Below are positions 18,314-27,417 of a stretch of 64,000 nucleotides of DNA, piece by piece (the stretch's first letter is position 1; each line of letters begins with the position of its first letter). The stretch lies in contig CACZZF010000007.1 in the NCBI GenBank assembly GCA_902785575.1, forward strand, positions 1 through 64,000, given 5' to 3'. The notes under the pieces were generated by a model. The model ran no database searches. It saw only the letters and a list, made by a program, of their open reading frames with translations, and was not told where the DNA came from. A program made the translations under genes and the position numbers. This DNA is from an uncultured Bacteroidia bacterium. GTDB taxonomy: Bacteria; Bacteroidota; Bacteroidia; Bacteroidales; UBA932.

Positions 18314-19633
18314 TTATTCTGAGACTTCACTCTGTAGTTTCACAAAAAGGCCGAGCCGCTCATCCAGAGCCTCGAAATCCTTGTCGGAATTAAGCATCGA
18401 CACACAGACTCTGATGCCTTGCTGGTCGCTTCTGGTGGCCGTCAAAGTGATAGCGCAAATGCCGCAACGCATCAGATCATAAAGAAGAGCGCTTCCCGGC
18501 ATTCCCTCATAGCCTATGGTGAAGAAGAAACCATCGCTGACATCCTGGTCGAGATCCTTGTCATAGACGAGGTTGAAGCCGTGCTTGTAAAAGATCTCCT
18601 TCGCCCTGTGTGCCCTTCTGGCATATTCCCTGAGCTCATCCACGAAGTCATATTTCCCGCTGACCGAAGCCTCCATCATCTCTGACATGGCGTTCTGAGC
18701 CGAGCGGGAGCAACCGGAAGAGTTGATATAGATGAATGTCAGGACAAAATTGTCTCCGAACCGGCTGATCCCATACCGTTCCTTAAGGGCAGGATACTCT
18801 CTCTCATACAGTTTGGGGGATATCGCGGCGAAACCGATTCTCTCCCCCGCGTAACTAAATATCTTTGAAGCGGATACCATCAAAGCGAAGTTGTCAGTGT
18901 AACGTCCTACAGTAGGCTGGTAGGGAGGAGAGAACGGGACAGACCTGTCCCTGCGGAAATCCATGCACATGTAAGCCATGTCCTCCAAGGCAATAATATC
19001 GTACTTGGTACAAAGGTTTCCGACAATTTTGAGCTCCTCCTCAGTCAGGCAAGCCCAGGTCGGGTTGTTAGGATTGGAATAGACGATGGCGCATGCCTTT
19101 CCGTCAGCCATCAACTCTTCCAAAGCTGGACGGAGCTTTTTCCCCCGGCAATGATAGATGTCAAGGATTCTGGCCTCAAGTCCCAAAACCTTTGACTGAA
19201 GGTAATGAGATGGGAATCCAGGGCTGATGTAAATCACAGCTTTCCTCCCTTCATGAAGTTGGGAGCACTCCATCAGCAAGGTGAAGCAGGCTTGCATGGA
19301 GCCAACCGTCGGGATCACGCACTCAGGAGAAATACCTATCCCCACAAATGCGTTGATGAACGCGGAGGCATTCCACTTGAACTCTGGGATTCCTCCTGTC
19401 GGAGGATATACCGCCGCTATACCCGCGTCCAGAGCCAATTTCTGCATATCAATCCCGATCTGAGGGGCTTTAAGGCCAGGTACGCCGAACTCCAAATGGA
19501 CGAACTTCTCACCAGAGATCCTCTCGAGTTCCCTTGTTGTGTTAACGCATTGGCGGATCGTGGCTCTTGAAAGATCCTTGATGTCCATGCCGGCAAGGAC
19601 ATCATCCATGGATGTTTTGTCTATCGCTCTCAT
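18314..19633 (-). CDS. PLP-dependent aminotransferase, class I/II
   Basis: Fold-type I aminotransferase of 439 residues. With start ATG 19633 the signature NPNNPT is at about 187-192, and the Schiff-base lysine is K257 in SASKIFSYAGERIGF. A longer frame to 19681 is open but overlaps iorB. Its place between iorB and the CoA-transferase suggests it makes the aryl-pyruvate (from phenylalanine, tyrosine or tryptophan) that IorAB oxidises. The substrate is inferred from the operon only. Confidence 0.9.
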   Translation of the reverse strand: MRAIDKTSMDDVLAGMDIKDLSRATIRQCVNTTRELERISGEKFVHLEFGVPGLKAPQIGIDMQKLALDAGIAAVYPPTGGIPEFKWNASAFINAFVGIGISPECVIPTVGSMQACFTLLMECSQLHEGRKAVIYISPGFPSHYLQSKVLGLEARILDIYHCRGKKLRPALEELMADGKACAIVYSNPNNPTWACLTEEELKIVGNLCTKYDIIALEDMAYMCMDFRRDRSVPFSPPYQPTVGRYTDNFALMVSASKIFSYAGERIGFAAISPKLYEREYPALKERYGISRFGDNFVLTFIYINSSGCSRSAQNAMSEMMEASVSGKYDFVDELREYARRAHRAKEIFYKHGFNLVYDKDLDQDVSDGFFFTIGYEGMPGSALLYDLMRCGICAITLTATRSDQQGIRVCVSMLNSDKDFEALDERLGLFVKLQSEVSE

Positions 19634-19637
19634 AATA

Positions 19638-20219
19638 TCATTTTTTAGACAACTCCTGGCCTGCCTCAAAGGCGGCCACATTAGCGGCGACTACCGCCTC
19701 ACCTTTTCTGGAGAAGACCCCAGCTATTCCATCTTTAAGTTTCCTTGAATCCAGAATGTCACCGAGCGCTGTGGCCGCGGCGCCTAGAAGGACCATATTG
19801 GCTCCACGAGGTGAACCGATGGAACGGGCGGCGGCATCACAATCAAGGACAACCAGGTTCCGGACCGAGCGCAACTCCGCCAGAATATCATCAAGCGGTG
19901 GATAATTCGGAATATTCACAAGAGGAGTGGAATTGGTCACAACCCAACCATCTTTGGAAAGCCATGGAAGGTACCTCAGAGCCTCCATCGGCTCCAAGGA
20001 AAGGATAAGGTCGCACTCCCCTTTCGGGATAAGGTCGCTGAATATCGGATCTGTTGAAAGACGCAAGTTGCTCTGCACGTCACCTCCTCTTTGGCTCATT
20101 CCGTGGACTTCAGCCTGTTTCAGATGGAGGTTATCCGCCAGAGCGGCTCTTCCGATCACAGTGGCGATCGAGAGGATCCCCTGTCCTCCCACGCCTGAGA
20201 GTATAATATCCTTTTTCAT
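19638..20219 (-). CDS. iorB: Indolepyruvate oxidoreductase subunit beta
   Basis: Pyruvate ferredoxin oxidoreductase gamma-type domain, 193 residues. It has the characteristic SGVGGQGILS (about 7-16) and AEVHGMSQRGG (about 37-47). It pairs with IorA to oxidise aryl-pyruvates to aryl-acetyl-CoA. The start is ATG 20219; an upstream GTG at 20225 would overlap the iorA stop as GTGA and is also possible. Confidence 0.95.
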   Translation of the reverse strand: MKKDIILSGVGGQGILSIATVIGRAALADNLHLKQAEVHGMSQRGGDVQSNLRLSTDPIFSDLIPKGECDLILSLEPMEALRYLPWLSKDGWVVTNSTPLVNIPNYPPLDDILAELRSVRNLVVLDCDAAARSIGSPRGANMVLLGAAATALGDILDSRKLKDGIAGVFSRKGEAVVAANVAAFEAGQELSKK

Positions 20220-20221
20220 AA

Positions 20222-21853
20222 TCACTTCGCTTTAGCCGCCGCTGCGTGCCGCTTGGCGGTCTGGATACATTCACGACGGCAGACTACTACCGAGACACCA
20301 TGGTAATTGATCTCTTCCTCAATAACTTTCTCCATATCGGGATAGTTCTTGGGAAGAGGAATGATTGTCCGGATGTGTTCCGGAGCCACTCCTATCGCCT
20401 CGCAGATTGCCTCAATCTTCCCTGTTCCGGCCGAATCCTGGCCTCCAGTCATACCGGTGGTCAGGTTGTCGGAGATGCACAAGGTGATATCAGCCCCGAA
20501 ATTGACAGCATCCAACAAGCCGGTCATACCACTATGCGTAAATGTGGAATCGCCAATAACTCCCACTGACGGCCATACACCAGAGTTGGCCGCCCCGATC
20601 GCCATAGTCAGGGACGCGCCCATCTCCACGCATGAATGGATCGCATGGAAAGGTGGCATGTATCCGAGAGTATAACAACCTATGTCACCGAATACCCTCG
20701 CCCCGTCATATTTTCGAAGAACGTTGTTGAGGGCGGTATAAAAGTCCCTGTGGCCACAACCCTGGCACAGTGCCGGCGGACGTGGAACAGTGGTTTTAGC
20801 CTCAGGAAACACTTCCAGGGAATCCATCCCGAGAGCCTTCCTGACCAAATCCGGATTCAGCTCACCGGTACGAGGGAGAGTCCCGTCCAGGCGTCCTTTG
20901 ACCTTCACGAATCCGTTTCCGCGGCTGTCATCATAAAGCAACCCTTTCAACCTTTCCTCAACTAGTGGCTGTCCTTCCTCAATCACCAGGATAGTGTCAC
21001 ATGAAGCCGTCATTCGCTTGAGAAGGGCGTTCGGGAAAGGATAGCGGGTGACCTTAAGAACCGGGTGCGAGCACCCTCCGGGGAAACACTCCATCAGATA
21101 GTTGTAAGCGATTCCACAAGTCACTATTCCAAGCCTGTGGTCGGGCCCATCAATTAATCTATTGTCATCAGACTCCTCCGAATCATGACGGAATTTATGC
21201 TGGTCCTCAGCTAGTTCCTTAACCCTGACTCGTGAAATGCCCGGAAGAGTGACCCAGAATCTCTCTCGATCTTTGGGCGGGAAGCGCATCTCATTCTCCT
21301 CGCGTGGAGAGCCCTCTATCGCCCGGACAACCGCGCGGGAGTGCGCCATCCTGGTCGTCAGCCTCATCAGCACCGGAATATGGTTGGCCTCTGAATAATC
21401 AAAAGCCTCCCGAACCATATCATAAGCTTCCTGCTGGTTTGAGGGCTCGAAACAAGGCATCATAGCGAAATCCGCATAGAAACGGGAATCTTGCTCATTC
21501 TGTGAGGAATGCTGGGAGGGATCGTCGCAGGCGGCGATAACCAGACCACCGTTCGCCCCAGTAACCGCTGAATTGACAAAAGCGTCGGCGCAAACGTTCA
21601 TGCCGACATGTTTCATGCAGACCAAAGCTCTTTTGCCCGCATAAGACACTCCGAGTGCCGCCTCCATGGCGGTCTTCTCATTCGCGCACCACTCGCTATG
21701 GATGCCGCGTTCTTTCGTGAGCGGATGATTCTGGATAAATTCTGTGATCTCAGTAGATGGGGTGCCAGGATAGGCATACACGCCAGACAGACCGGCATGT
21801 AAGGCCCCCAGAGCCAGCGCCTCATCTCCAAGAAGAAGGTATTTCTCTGACAT
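20222..21853 (-). CDS. iorA: Indolepyruvate oxidoreductase subunit alpha, lacking the ferredoxin domain
   Basis: Thiamine-diphosphate subunit of the 2-oxoacid oxidoreductase, 543 residues. The N-terminal pyrimidine domain starts with GDEALALGALHAG and AYPGTPSTEI; CQGCGHRDFYTAL is at about 363-375; the TPP motif runs from GDSTFTH (about 434) to SDN (about 463). The family usually continues past the RRECI-type end into a C-terminal 2x[4Fe-4S] ferredoxin domain, giving about 600 residues. Here the protein stops at about 530-543 with an Ala/Lys-rich tail and has no CxxCxxC clusters. Electrons must leave through another carrier, or this is a short subtype. Confidence 0.93.
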   Translation of the reverse strand: MSEKYLLLGDEALALGALHAGLSGVYAYPGTPSTEITEFIQNHPLTKERGIHSEWCANEKTAMEAALGVSYAGKRALVCMKHVGMNVCADAFVNSAVTGANGGLVIAACDDPSQHSSQNEQDSRFYADFAMMPCFEPSNQQEAYDMVREAFDYSEANHIPVLMRLTTRMAHSRAVVRAIEGSPREENEMRFPPKDRERFWVTLPGISRVRVKELAEDQHKFRHDSEESDDNRLIDGPDHRLGIVTCGIAYNYLMECFPGGCSHPVLKVTRYPFPNALLKRMTASCDTILVIEEGQPLVEERLKGLLYDDSRGNGFVKVKGRLDGTLPRTGELNPDLVRKALGMDSLEVFPEAKTTVPRPPALCQGCGHRDFYTALNNVLRKYDGARVFGDIGCYTLGYMPPFHAIHSCVEMGASLTMAIGAANSGVWPSVGVIGDSTFTHSGMTGLLDAVNFGADITLCISDNLTTGMTGGQDSAGTGKIEAICEAIGVAPEHIRTIIPLPKNYPDMEKVIEEEINYHGVSVVVCRRECIQTAKRHAAAAKAK

Positions 21854-22012
21854 TGGTTTAAAGTTTTCGTGTTATTCGGGTTTTAAGTTACAAATAAATA
21901 TTGTTATTTCAAATTTTTCTTTCAAATCACAACATCAGCGCTATTGTAAATAAGGCCTTTCACACATGGATTTATTATGGGATAATCAGATAGTTTGGTT
22001 ATTTTCGCGGTG

Positions 22013-24187
22013 ATGAAATTCCGCCTTGAATCCACATACAAACCATCCGGTGACCAGCCGGAGGCTATCGATGGTCTTTGCCGCGCCCTCGAGGAGGGAG
22101 TAGGCGATGTCACCTTGCTCGGAGTGACCGGTTCCGGCAAAACTTTCACAATGGCGAATGTGATCGAGAAACTCCAGAGACCCGCTCTGGTGCTTAGCCA
22201 CAACAAGACCTTAGCCGCCCAACTTTACGGTGAGTTCAAGAGTTTTTTTCCATCCAATGCGGTGGAATATTTCGTATCATACTACGACTATTACCAGCCG
22301 GAGGCATATCTCCCGACAACAGACACTTACATCGAGAAGGACCTGAGTATCAATGACCAAATCGACAAGTTACGTCTCAGTGCCGCCTCTGCCTTGATGT
22401 CTGGCAGAAGGGACGTCATAGTCGTTTCCAGCGTCTCCTGCCTTTATGGCATTGGCAATCCGGAGGATTTTCACGCCCAGTCCGTGACAGTAAAAAAGGG
22501 CGAGACCCGGTCTTTGACCCGCCTGCTTTATCATTTGGTAGACGCCAATTACAGCCGCACTGAGGTGGATTTCAAGAGAGGCACCTTCAGGGTCAGGGGG
22601 GATACTGTAGACGTGTTCCTTGGAGGCTCAGACGAGGCTGTGAGAATAGAGTTTTTCGGGGATGAGGTGGAGAATCTCTCTCTGATTGACCCTGTCACTG
22701 GAGCCAGGATCGAGGACCTGGATGAGGTGCCGATATTCCCCGCGACAAACTTCGTGACCACAAGGGAACGGAGCATCAAGGCGGTAAGCATGATCCAGGA
22801 CGACCTTAAGGCTCAAGTCGATTATTTCAATGAAATCGGGAAGGGGCTGGAAGCCAAACGTTTACAGCAGAGAGTCGAAAATGACCTGGAGATGATTAAG
22901 GAGATGGGATACTGCCCCGGAATCGAGAACTACTCCAGGTATCTTGACGGCAGGAAGCCTGGTCAAAGGCCATTCTGCCTGATTGACTACTTTCCAAATG
23001 ATTTTATCACTTTCATCGACGAAAGCCATGTGACTATTCCCCAGATCAGGGCGATGTACGGAGGTGACCACTCCAGAAAGTCCGTGCTGGTGGAATATGG
23101 CTTCAGACTGCCTGCCGCCGCGGACAACAGGCCCCTCAAATTCGACGAGTTCAACGCCATCACCGGCCAAAAGGTATATGTCAGCGCGACTCCTGCGGAT
23201 TATGAGTTGGAACGCTCGGAAGGTCTTGTGGTTGAGCAGGTTGTGAGACCGACCGGACTTCTCGATCCACCCATTGAGGTAAGGCCGACGAAAAACCAGG
23301 TAGACGATTTGGTCGAGGAAATACGCCAAAGGGCCGAAAGGGACGAGAGAATACTCGTCACCACCTTGACAAAGAGGATGGCAGAGGAACTGACAGATTA
23401 TCTGGACAGGATCGGAGTGAGGGTCCGCTATATCCACTCAGATGTCGACACCTCCGAGAGGGTTGAGATCATCGAGGATTTCAAGAACGGACTATTCGAC
23501 GTCTTGGTAGGAGTCAACCTGCTGAGGGAAGGGTTGGATATTCCCTCCGTCTCTCTCGTTGCCATCCTGGACGCGGACAAGGAAGGCTTCCTCCGCTCCG
23601 GAAGGGCGCTCACCCAGACCGCCGGCAGGGCTGCCAGAAATGTAAATGGCCTCGTCATCATGTATGCCGACACGGTAACAGACTCTATGGAGGAGACCAT
23701 CCGGGAGACTAACCGACGCCGTACCAAACAGATGGAATACAATAAGATCAACGGAATCACTCCCACACAGGTTGAAGTCAAGAGAAATATCTTAGCCTCA
23801 GAGCTTTACGGTCCTTCCGACAAGGCAGTCAATCCCAGGATCGCCAATGGCCCGAGCGGCAGGGTCAGCGCAAAAGACTCAGTCTCCGACCCCACATATA
23901 TCCCCAACCCGAGCGAGCTGGGACGAGGTACAATCTCTGTCGGCCTCGGCCACGACTCGAGACGGGATGGCAACACGGCCTATGTGGACGGCTATGTCAA
24001 GGCTGACCTTGCGGCTGTCCTGCAAGATCCGGTCATCAGAGCTATGAGCCGGGAACAGATCGAGAAAACAATCGCTGAGGACAAACGCAGGATGGAACAC
24101 TCCGCCGCTGAGCTGGATTTCAGCCAAGCCGCCAAGTACAGGGACGAAATGTGGGCCCTGCAGGAATATCTGAAAGTCTGGAAATAA
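22013..24187 (+). CDS. uvrB: Excinuclease ABC subunit B
   Basis: DNA damage-recognition helicase-like subunit of nucleotide excision repair, 724 residues from [19 protein letters not shown]. Walker A GVTGSGKT is at about 38-45; the beta-hairpin [10 protein letters not shown], the domain [20 protein letters not shown] and the C-terminal UVR motif ([17 protein letters not shown]) are present. Between the helicase core and the UVR motif, about residues 596-675 form an unusually long Gly/Ser/Pro-rich linker ([27 protein letters not shown]). TATTTTCG, one base off the -7 consensus, ends 5 nt before the ATG. Convergent with the RelA gene, with only 5 bp between the stops. Confidence 0.97.
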   Translation: MKFRLESTYKPSGDQPEAIDGLCRALEEGVGDVTLLGVTGSGKTFTMANVIEKLQRPALVLSHNKTLAAQLYGEFKSFFPSNAVEYFVSYYDYYQPEAYLPTTDTYIEKDLSINDQIDKLRLSAASALMSGRRDVIVVSSVSCLYGIGNPEDFHAQSVTVKKGETRSLTRLLYHLVDANYSRTEVDFKRGTFRVRGDTVDVFLGGSDEAVRIEFFGDEVENLSLIDPVTGARIEDLDEVPIFPATNFVTTRERSIKAVSMIQDDLKAQVDYFNEIGKGLEAKRLQQRVENDLEMIKEMGYCPGIENYSRYLDGRKPGQRPFCLIDYFPNDFITFIDESHVTIPQIRAMYGGDHSRKSVLVEYGFRLPAAADNRPLKFDEFNAITGQKVYVSATPADYELERSEGLVVEQVVRPTGLLDPPIEVRPTKNQVDDLVEEIRQRAERDERILVTTLTKRMAEELTDYLDRIGVRVRYIHSDVDTSERVEIIEDFKNGLFDVLVGVNLLREGLDIPSVSLVAILDADKEGFLRSGRALTQTAGRAARNVNGLVIMYADTVTDSMEETIRETNRRRTKQMEYNKINGITPTQVEVKRNILASELYGPSDKAVNPRIANGPSGRVSAKDSVSDPTYIPNPSELGRGTISVGLGHDSRRDGNTAYVDGYVKADLAAVLQDPVIRAMSREQIEKTIAEDKRRMEHSAAELDFSQAAKYRDEMWALQEYLKVWK

Positions 24188-24192
24188 GTCAC

Positions 24193-26367
24193 TTAGACCC
24201 TCGTGACCTTCACGACGTGACGAAGATTCTTTATCTGGGAAATAACCTTATCCAGCTCCATATTGGAAGGAACGCTTATCCTCATCGTGATCTCATAAGT
24301 GCCGTTGCGGTAGTTCTCCGAGACATTGAAGGAACGCAGCGAGGCTTTGAATGAGCCTACCACCTCCGTTATCCTGCCGATCACAGAAGGCTCAATTCCG
24401 GTCACAACTTTCAAAGTGCCCTGGAAACTGCCTCCGGACGGTGACTCAGCCCACCTGACTTTCTGGATCCTATAAGGATAAGTGCTGATCAACCTCGCCG
24501 CATTCGGGCAAGAGATACGGTGTATCTTGATGCCTTCGGTACGTGTCACAAAGCCGAAAACATCATCTCCGAAGACAGGATGGCAGCACTTGGCCATCTT
24601 ATAGTCAAGTCCCTTCAAGTCCTTGGCGTTCAAGACCAGGATATCATCCGAGGCGCTTCGTCCCTCCCATGCCCCGGACCTTGCCTCGATCCGGGCCGCC
24701 TCTGCCTCCTTGGCGGCATCAACGGCCAACGCGGCGGCCTTGTCGTGGTCTTGGATGAAGGTCTTCACATCATTCACATCAATGATGGAGTCGGCTACAG
24801 CGGCATAGAAAGAATTCTGGGTGGTGTACCTGATCTTCTTCAGATACTCCGCTATCATGTCGTCCGGGAACTCGAGTTTCCAGTTCTTCAGACGTCTTCC
24901 AAGCAGCTCACGACCAGCGGCGGCCTTCTTGTATTCCTCCTCATCCAATTCACGCTTGATACGGCTCTTGGCCTTGGAGGTCACGACAAAGTTGAGCCAG
25001 TCCGGGGACGGTCTCTGGTTCTTGCCGGACATGATCTCAACCACATCACCTGTCTTCAGTTTTTCCCTGATGGAAACCGCTTTCCCGTTGACACGGCCTC
25101 CTGTGCACTTGACTCCGAGACCAGTGTGGATATTGAAAGCGAAGTCAAGGACCGTCGCCCCCGCGGACAGTATTCTCAGCTCGCCACTTGGCGTGAACAC
25201 GAATATCTCCCTGGAAGGCGGCTCCGGCAAATCCTCCGGACTACCGTCTCCAGGATGCTCAAGGGCGTATCTGACTGAAGTCAGCCATTTGTCCATCTGC
25301 TCCTCATGGAGGACTCCTTTGTAAGACCAATGGGAGGCCTGCCCGTTCTCGGCCTCCTCGTCCATCCTACGGGTACGGATCTGGACCTCCAAATATGCCC
25401 CGCGACGGTTCTTTACAGTAATATGCAAAGATTCGTAACCGTTTGGTTTAGGATTGGTTATCCAATCACGGAGACGGTTGGTGTCCTGCTCATACTCCTT
25501 GGTAACATAGGAGAACACTTTCCAGCAAAGATCCTTCTCTATCTTCGGATCCGGCTCACAGTCTATAATGAAGCGGATAGCGAACACATCGAAAACTCCT
25601 TCAAAAGGAACCTTCTGCTTCCGCATCTTTGTCCAGATCGAGTAAGCGGCCTTTGTCCTTATCTTCAGTTTGTACTTGATCCCCTCGTCTGAAAGTTCCT
25701 GCTTGAGCGGCTGGATAAACTCCATCATGAGTCTTTCCCTGTCTCTCTCGGTCGCCTTGAGCTTATTCGTTATCGCCCTATACTCAACAGGTTCCGTGTA
25801 GCGGAAATAGATATCCTCCATCTCCCGCTTAATGTTGTAGAGTCCCAGCTGATGAGCCAGTGGGATGTACAACATCAAAGTCTCCAGGATCTTGTTATCA
25901 CGTGAGCTTTTCGGGAACACGTCCAAGTTCCTCATGACCTCGAGCCTGTCCGCGATCTTCAAGACAGTAACCCTCGGGTCAGTGGAATACTGGACTATCA
26001 GTTTCTTATAACTCTCAGCCTCCAGACGAGTATCTTTGGGCTTGATCGTGGAGATCTTGTTAAGACCTTCCACCATCTTGACGACATCGTCCGGGAAGCC
26101 TGAAAGGACAGATCCTTCACTTTGCTCAGGATGACAAGAGCCCATGCGCATCGCCTCATGAAGGAACACCGCGGCGGCGCACTCCGCAGGGAGGCCGATC
26201 TCATCAGTGGCGATCAACGCCACATTCTCAGGATGCTCCAGGAAAGGCTTGCCATTCTCACGGGTCTTGCCCGCAAGAGCCTCGGCGGCCACATTATAGG
26301 CCTTTTCGACAAGGGCCTGTCCGGCTCCGTCGAACTGGGGAAATATTTGCCGGATCCTATCTTTCAT
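24193..26367 (-). CDS. RelA/SpoT-family (p)ppGpp synthetase with degenerate HD domain
   Basis: Long RSH protein, 724 residues. The N-terminal HD domain keeps the first histidine (LEHPENVA, H45), but where hydrolases have HDxxED this protein has HEAMRM (70-75), so hydrolase activity is doubtful. Directly after this, residues 77-86 (SCHPEQSEGS) come from a dispersed repeat at 26111-26135. The synthetase domain looks intact (FDVFAIRFI, KPNGYESLHITV, LEVQIRTRRMDEEAENGQASHWSYKG), followed by TGS (FVFTPSGELRILSAGATVLDFAF) and a C-terminal ACT domain ending KNLRHVVKVTRV-like. Best read as a RelA-type synthetase rather than a bifunctional enzyme; a second RSH elsewhere in the genome would then be needed. 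Confidence 0.92.
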   Translation of the reverse strand: MKDRIRQIFPQFDGAGQALVEKAYNVAAEALAGKTRENGKPFLEHPENVALIATDEIGLPAECAAAVFLHEAMRMGSCHPEQSEGSVLSGFPDDVVKMVEGLNKISTIKPKDTRLEAESYKKLIVQYSTDPRVTVLKIADRLEVMRNLDVFPKSSRDNKILETLMLYIPLAHQLGLYNIKREMEDIYFRYTEPVEYRAITNKLKATERDRERLMMEFIQPLKQELSDEGIKYKLKIRTKAAYSIWTKMRKQKVPFEGVFDVFAIRFIIDCEPDPKIEKDLCWKVFSYVTKEYEQDTNRLRDWITNPKPNGYESLHITVKNRRGAYLEVQIRTRRMDEEAENGQASHWSYKGVLHEEQMDKWLTSVRYALEHPGDGSPEDLPEPPSREIFVFTPSGELRILSAGATVLDFAFNIHTGLGVKCTGGRVNGKAVSIREKLKTGDVVEIMSGKNQRPSPDWLNFVVTSKAKSRIKRELDEEEYKKAAAGRELLGRRLKNWKLEFPDDMIAEYLKKIRYTTQNSFYAAVADSIIDVNDVKTFIQDHDKAAALAVDAAKEAEAARIEARSGAWEGRSASDDILVLNAKDLKGLDYKMAKCCHPVFGDDVFGFVTRTEGIKIHRISCPNAARLISTYPYRIQKVRWAESPSGGSFQGTLKVVTGIEPSVIGRITEVVGSFKASLRSFNVSENYRNGTYEITMRISVPSNMELDKVISQIKNLRHVVKVTRV
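26111..26135. repeat. Short dispersed repeat copy inside the RelA gene
   Basis: GATCCTTCACTTTGCTCAGG followed by ATGAC; the minus-strand form is CATCCTGAGC...GAAGGATC. It is translated as part of SCHPEQSEGS within the HD domain. Confidence 0.75.
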
Positions 26368-26391
26368 ATTCTTTAATCAATTAAAACCCAG

Positions 26392-27417
26392 CTACTTCCC
26401 GGAAAAACGCCGCAAATCGAGAGCCCGTTGGAACTCCCTGGCGTTACGACTATGCTCAGAAAGCGTGGACGCGAACTTGTGGGTGCCGTCCATAGCGGCG
26501 CTGGCGCAGAAATAGAGGTAACCATGACGGTCAGGGTTTAACACCGCATTGAGGCTGGGCTTGTCCGGGACACAGATAGGACCCGGGGGCAGACCTTCAT
26601 GGAGATAAGTATTGTAAGGGGAATCCACCTCCAAGTGTTTGTAAAGAATCCTGGTCGGCTCATAGTCGAAGCAAAAAGCCACTGTCGGATCCGCTTGAAG
26701 CCTCATTCCCTGATGCAGACGATTCAGATACACTCCGGCTATCGAAGGATACTCCGGCTCGTGGTTCGACTCTGCCTTGACTATTGACGCCACGACCGAG
26801 ACCTCTTTAGGGGACAGTCCCTGGGCGCTCGCGAGACGCAGGTTATCAGCTGTCCAGAACGCGTCATAGGCGGCCTTCTGCCGGTCAAGTATGTCTTTCA
26901 TGGAGTCTGTCCAATAGACCTGGTAAGTGTCAGGAATAAACAAGGAAAAGACATCCTCGGGAGTGAACCCATATGAAGCCAGCAAAGCCTTGTCATTCAA
27001 AGCTTGTGCGACAGAGGACGAATCAATAAGCATCTGCCTGGAAATCTTCCTCGCGATAGCGCCTTTCTGCCTCATCATGCCTGACAGGGTGAGATTCACC
27101 GGGGTCTGCCACCCGGCTCTCAACATCCTGGGCACATACACACTCGGCTTGCCCTTCTCGACCACATAATGGCCAGGTTTGAGATCAGAGTCTGACAACG
27201 ATGCCATTACCCTGGAAAGGCTGCGGCGACGTGAGACAATGCTGTCCGGAATAGATGCCAGCACATCGGCGACACTCTCTCCCGGATAGACATATAAGTC
27301 AGCCTTGCCCGAGAAATTGGACTTCCGATTATCACCGTACCATCTGCCGCCGAAAACTCCGACAGCGATAATAGCAAGCAACAAACCAAAGAGAATCAGC
27401 AGTTTCCAAGTTTTCAT
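26392..27417 (-). CDS. mltG: Endolytic murein transglycosylase MltG
   Basis: YceG/MltG family, 341 residues, one N-terminal membrane helix (about 5-24) with the catalytic domain outside. It is thought to cut nascent glycan and set strand length. The family region ASIVxxES...AGVYLNRL...MRLQADPTV is clear near 215-250. The catalytic stretch usually written E-[KE]-E-[TS] reads KAES here: the first acidic residue is lysine, the second is kept. The gene overlaps the glucosaminidase stop by 4 bp and is followed by the RelA gene after 24 bp, so two cell-wall genes and the RelA gene probably share a transcript. Confidence 0.93.
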   Translation of the reverse strand: MKTWKLLILFGLLLAIIAVGVFGGRWYGDNRKSNFSGKADLYVYPGESVADVLASIPDSIVSRRRSLSRVMASLSDSDLKPGHYVVEKGKPSVYVPRMLRAGWQTPVNLTLSGMMRQKGAIARKISRQMLIDSSSVAQALNDKALLASYGFTPEDVFSLFIPDTYQVYWTDSMKDILDRQKAAYDAFWTADNLRLASAQGLSPKEVSVVASIVKAESNHEPEYPSIAGVYLNRLHQGMRLQADPTVAFCFDYEPTRILYKHLEVDSPYNTYLHEGLPPGPICVPDKPSLNAVLNPDRHGYLYFCASAAMDGTHKFASTLSEHSRNAREFQRALDLRRFSGK

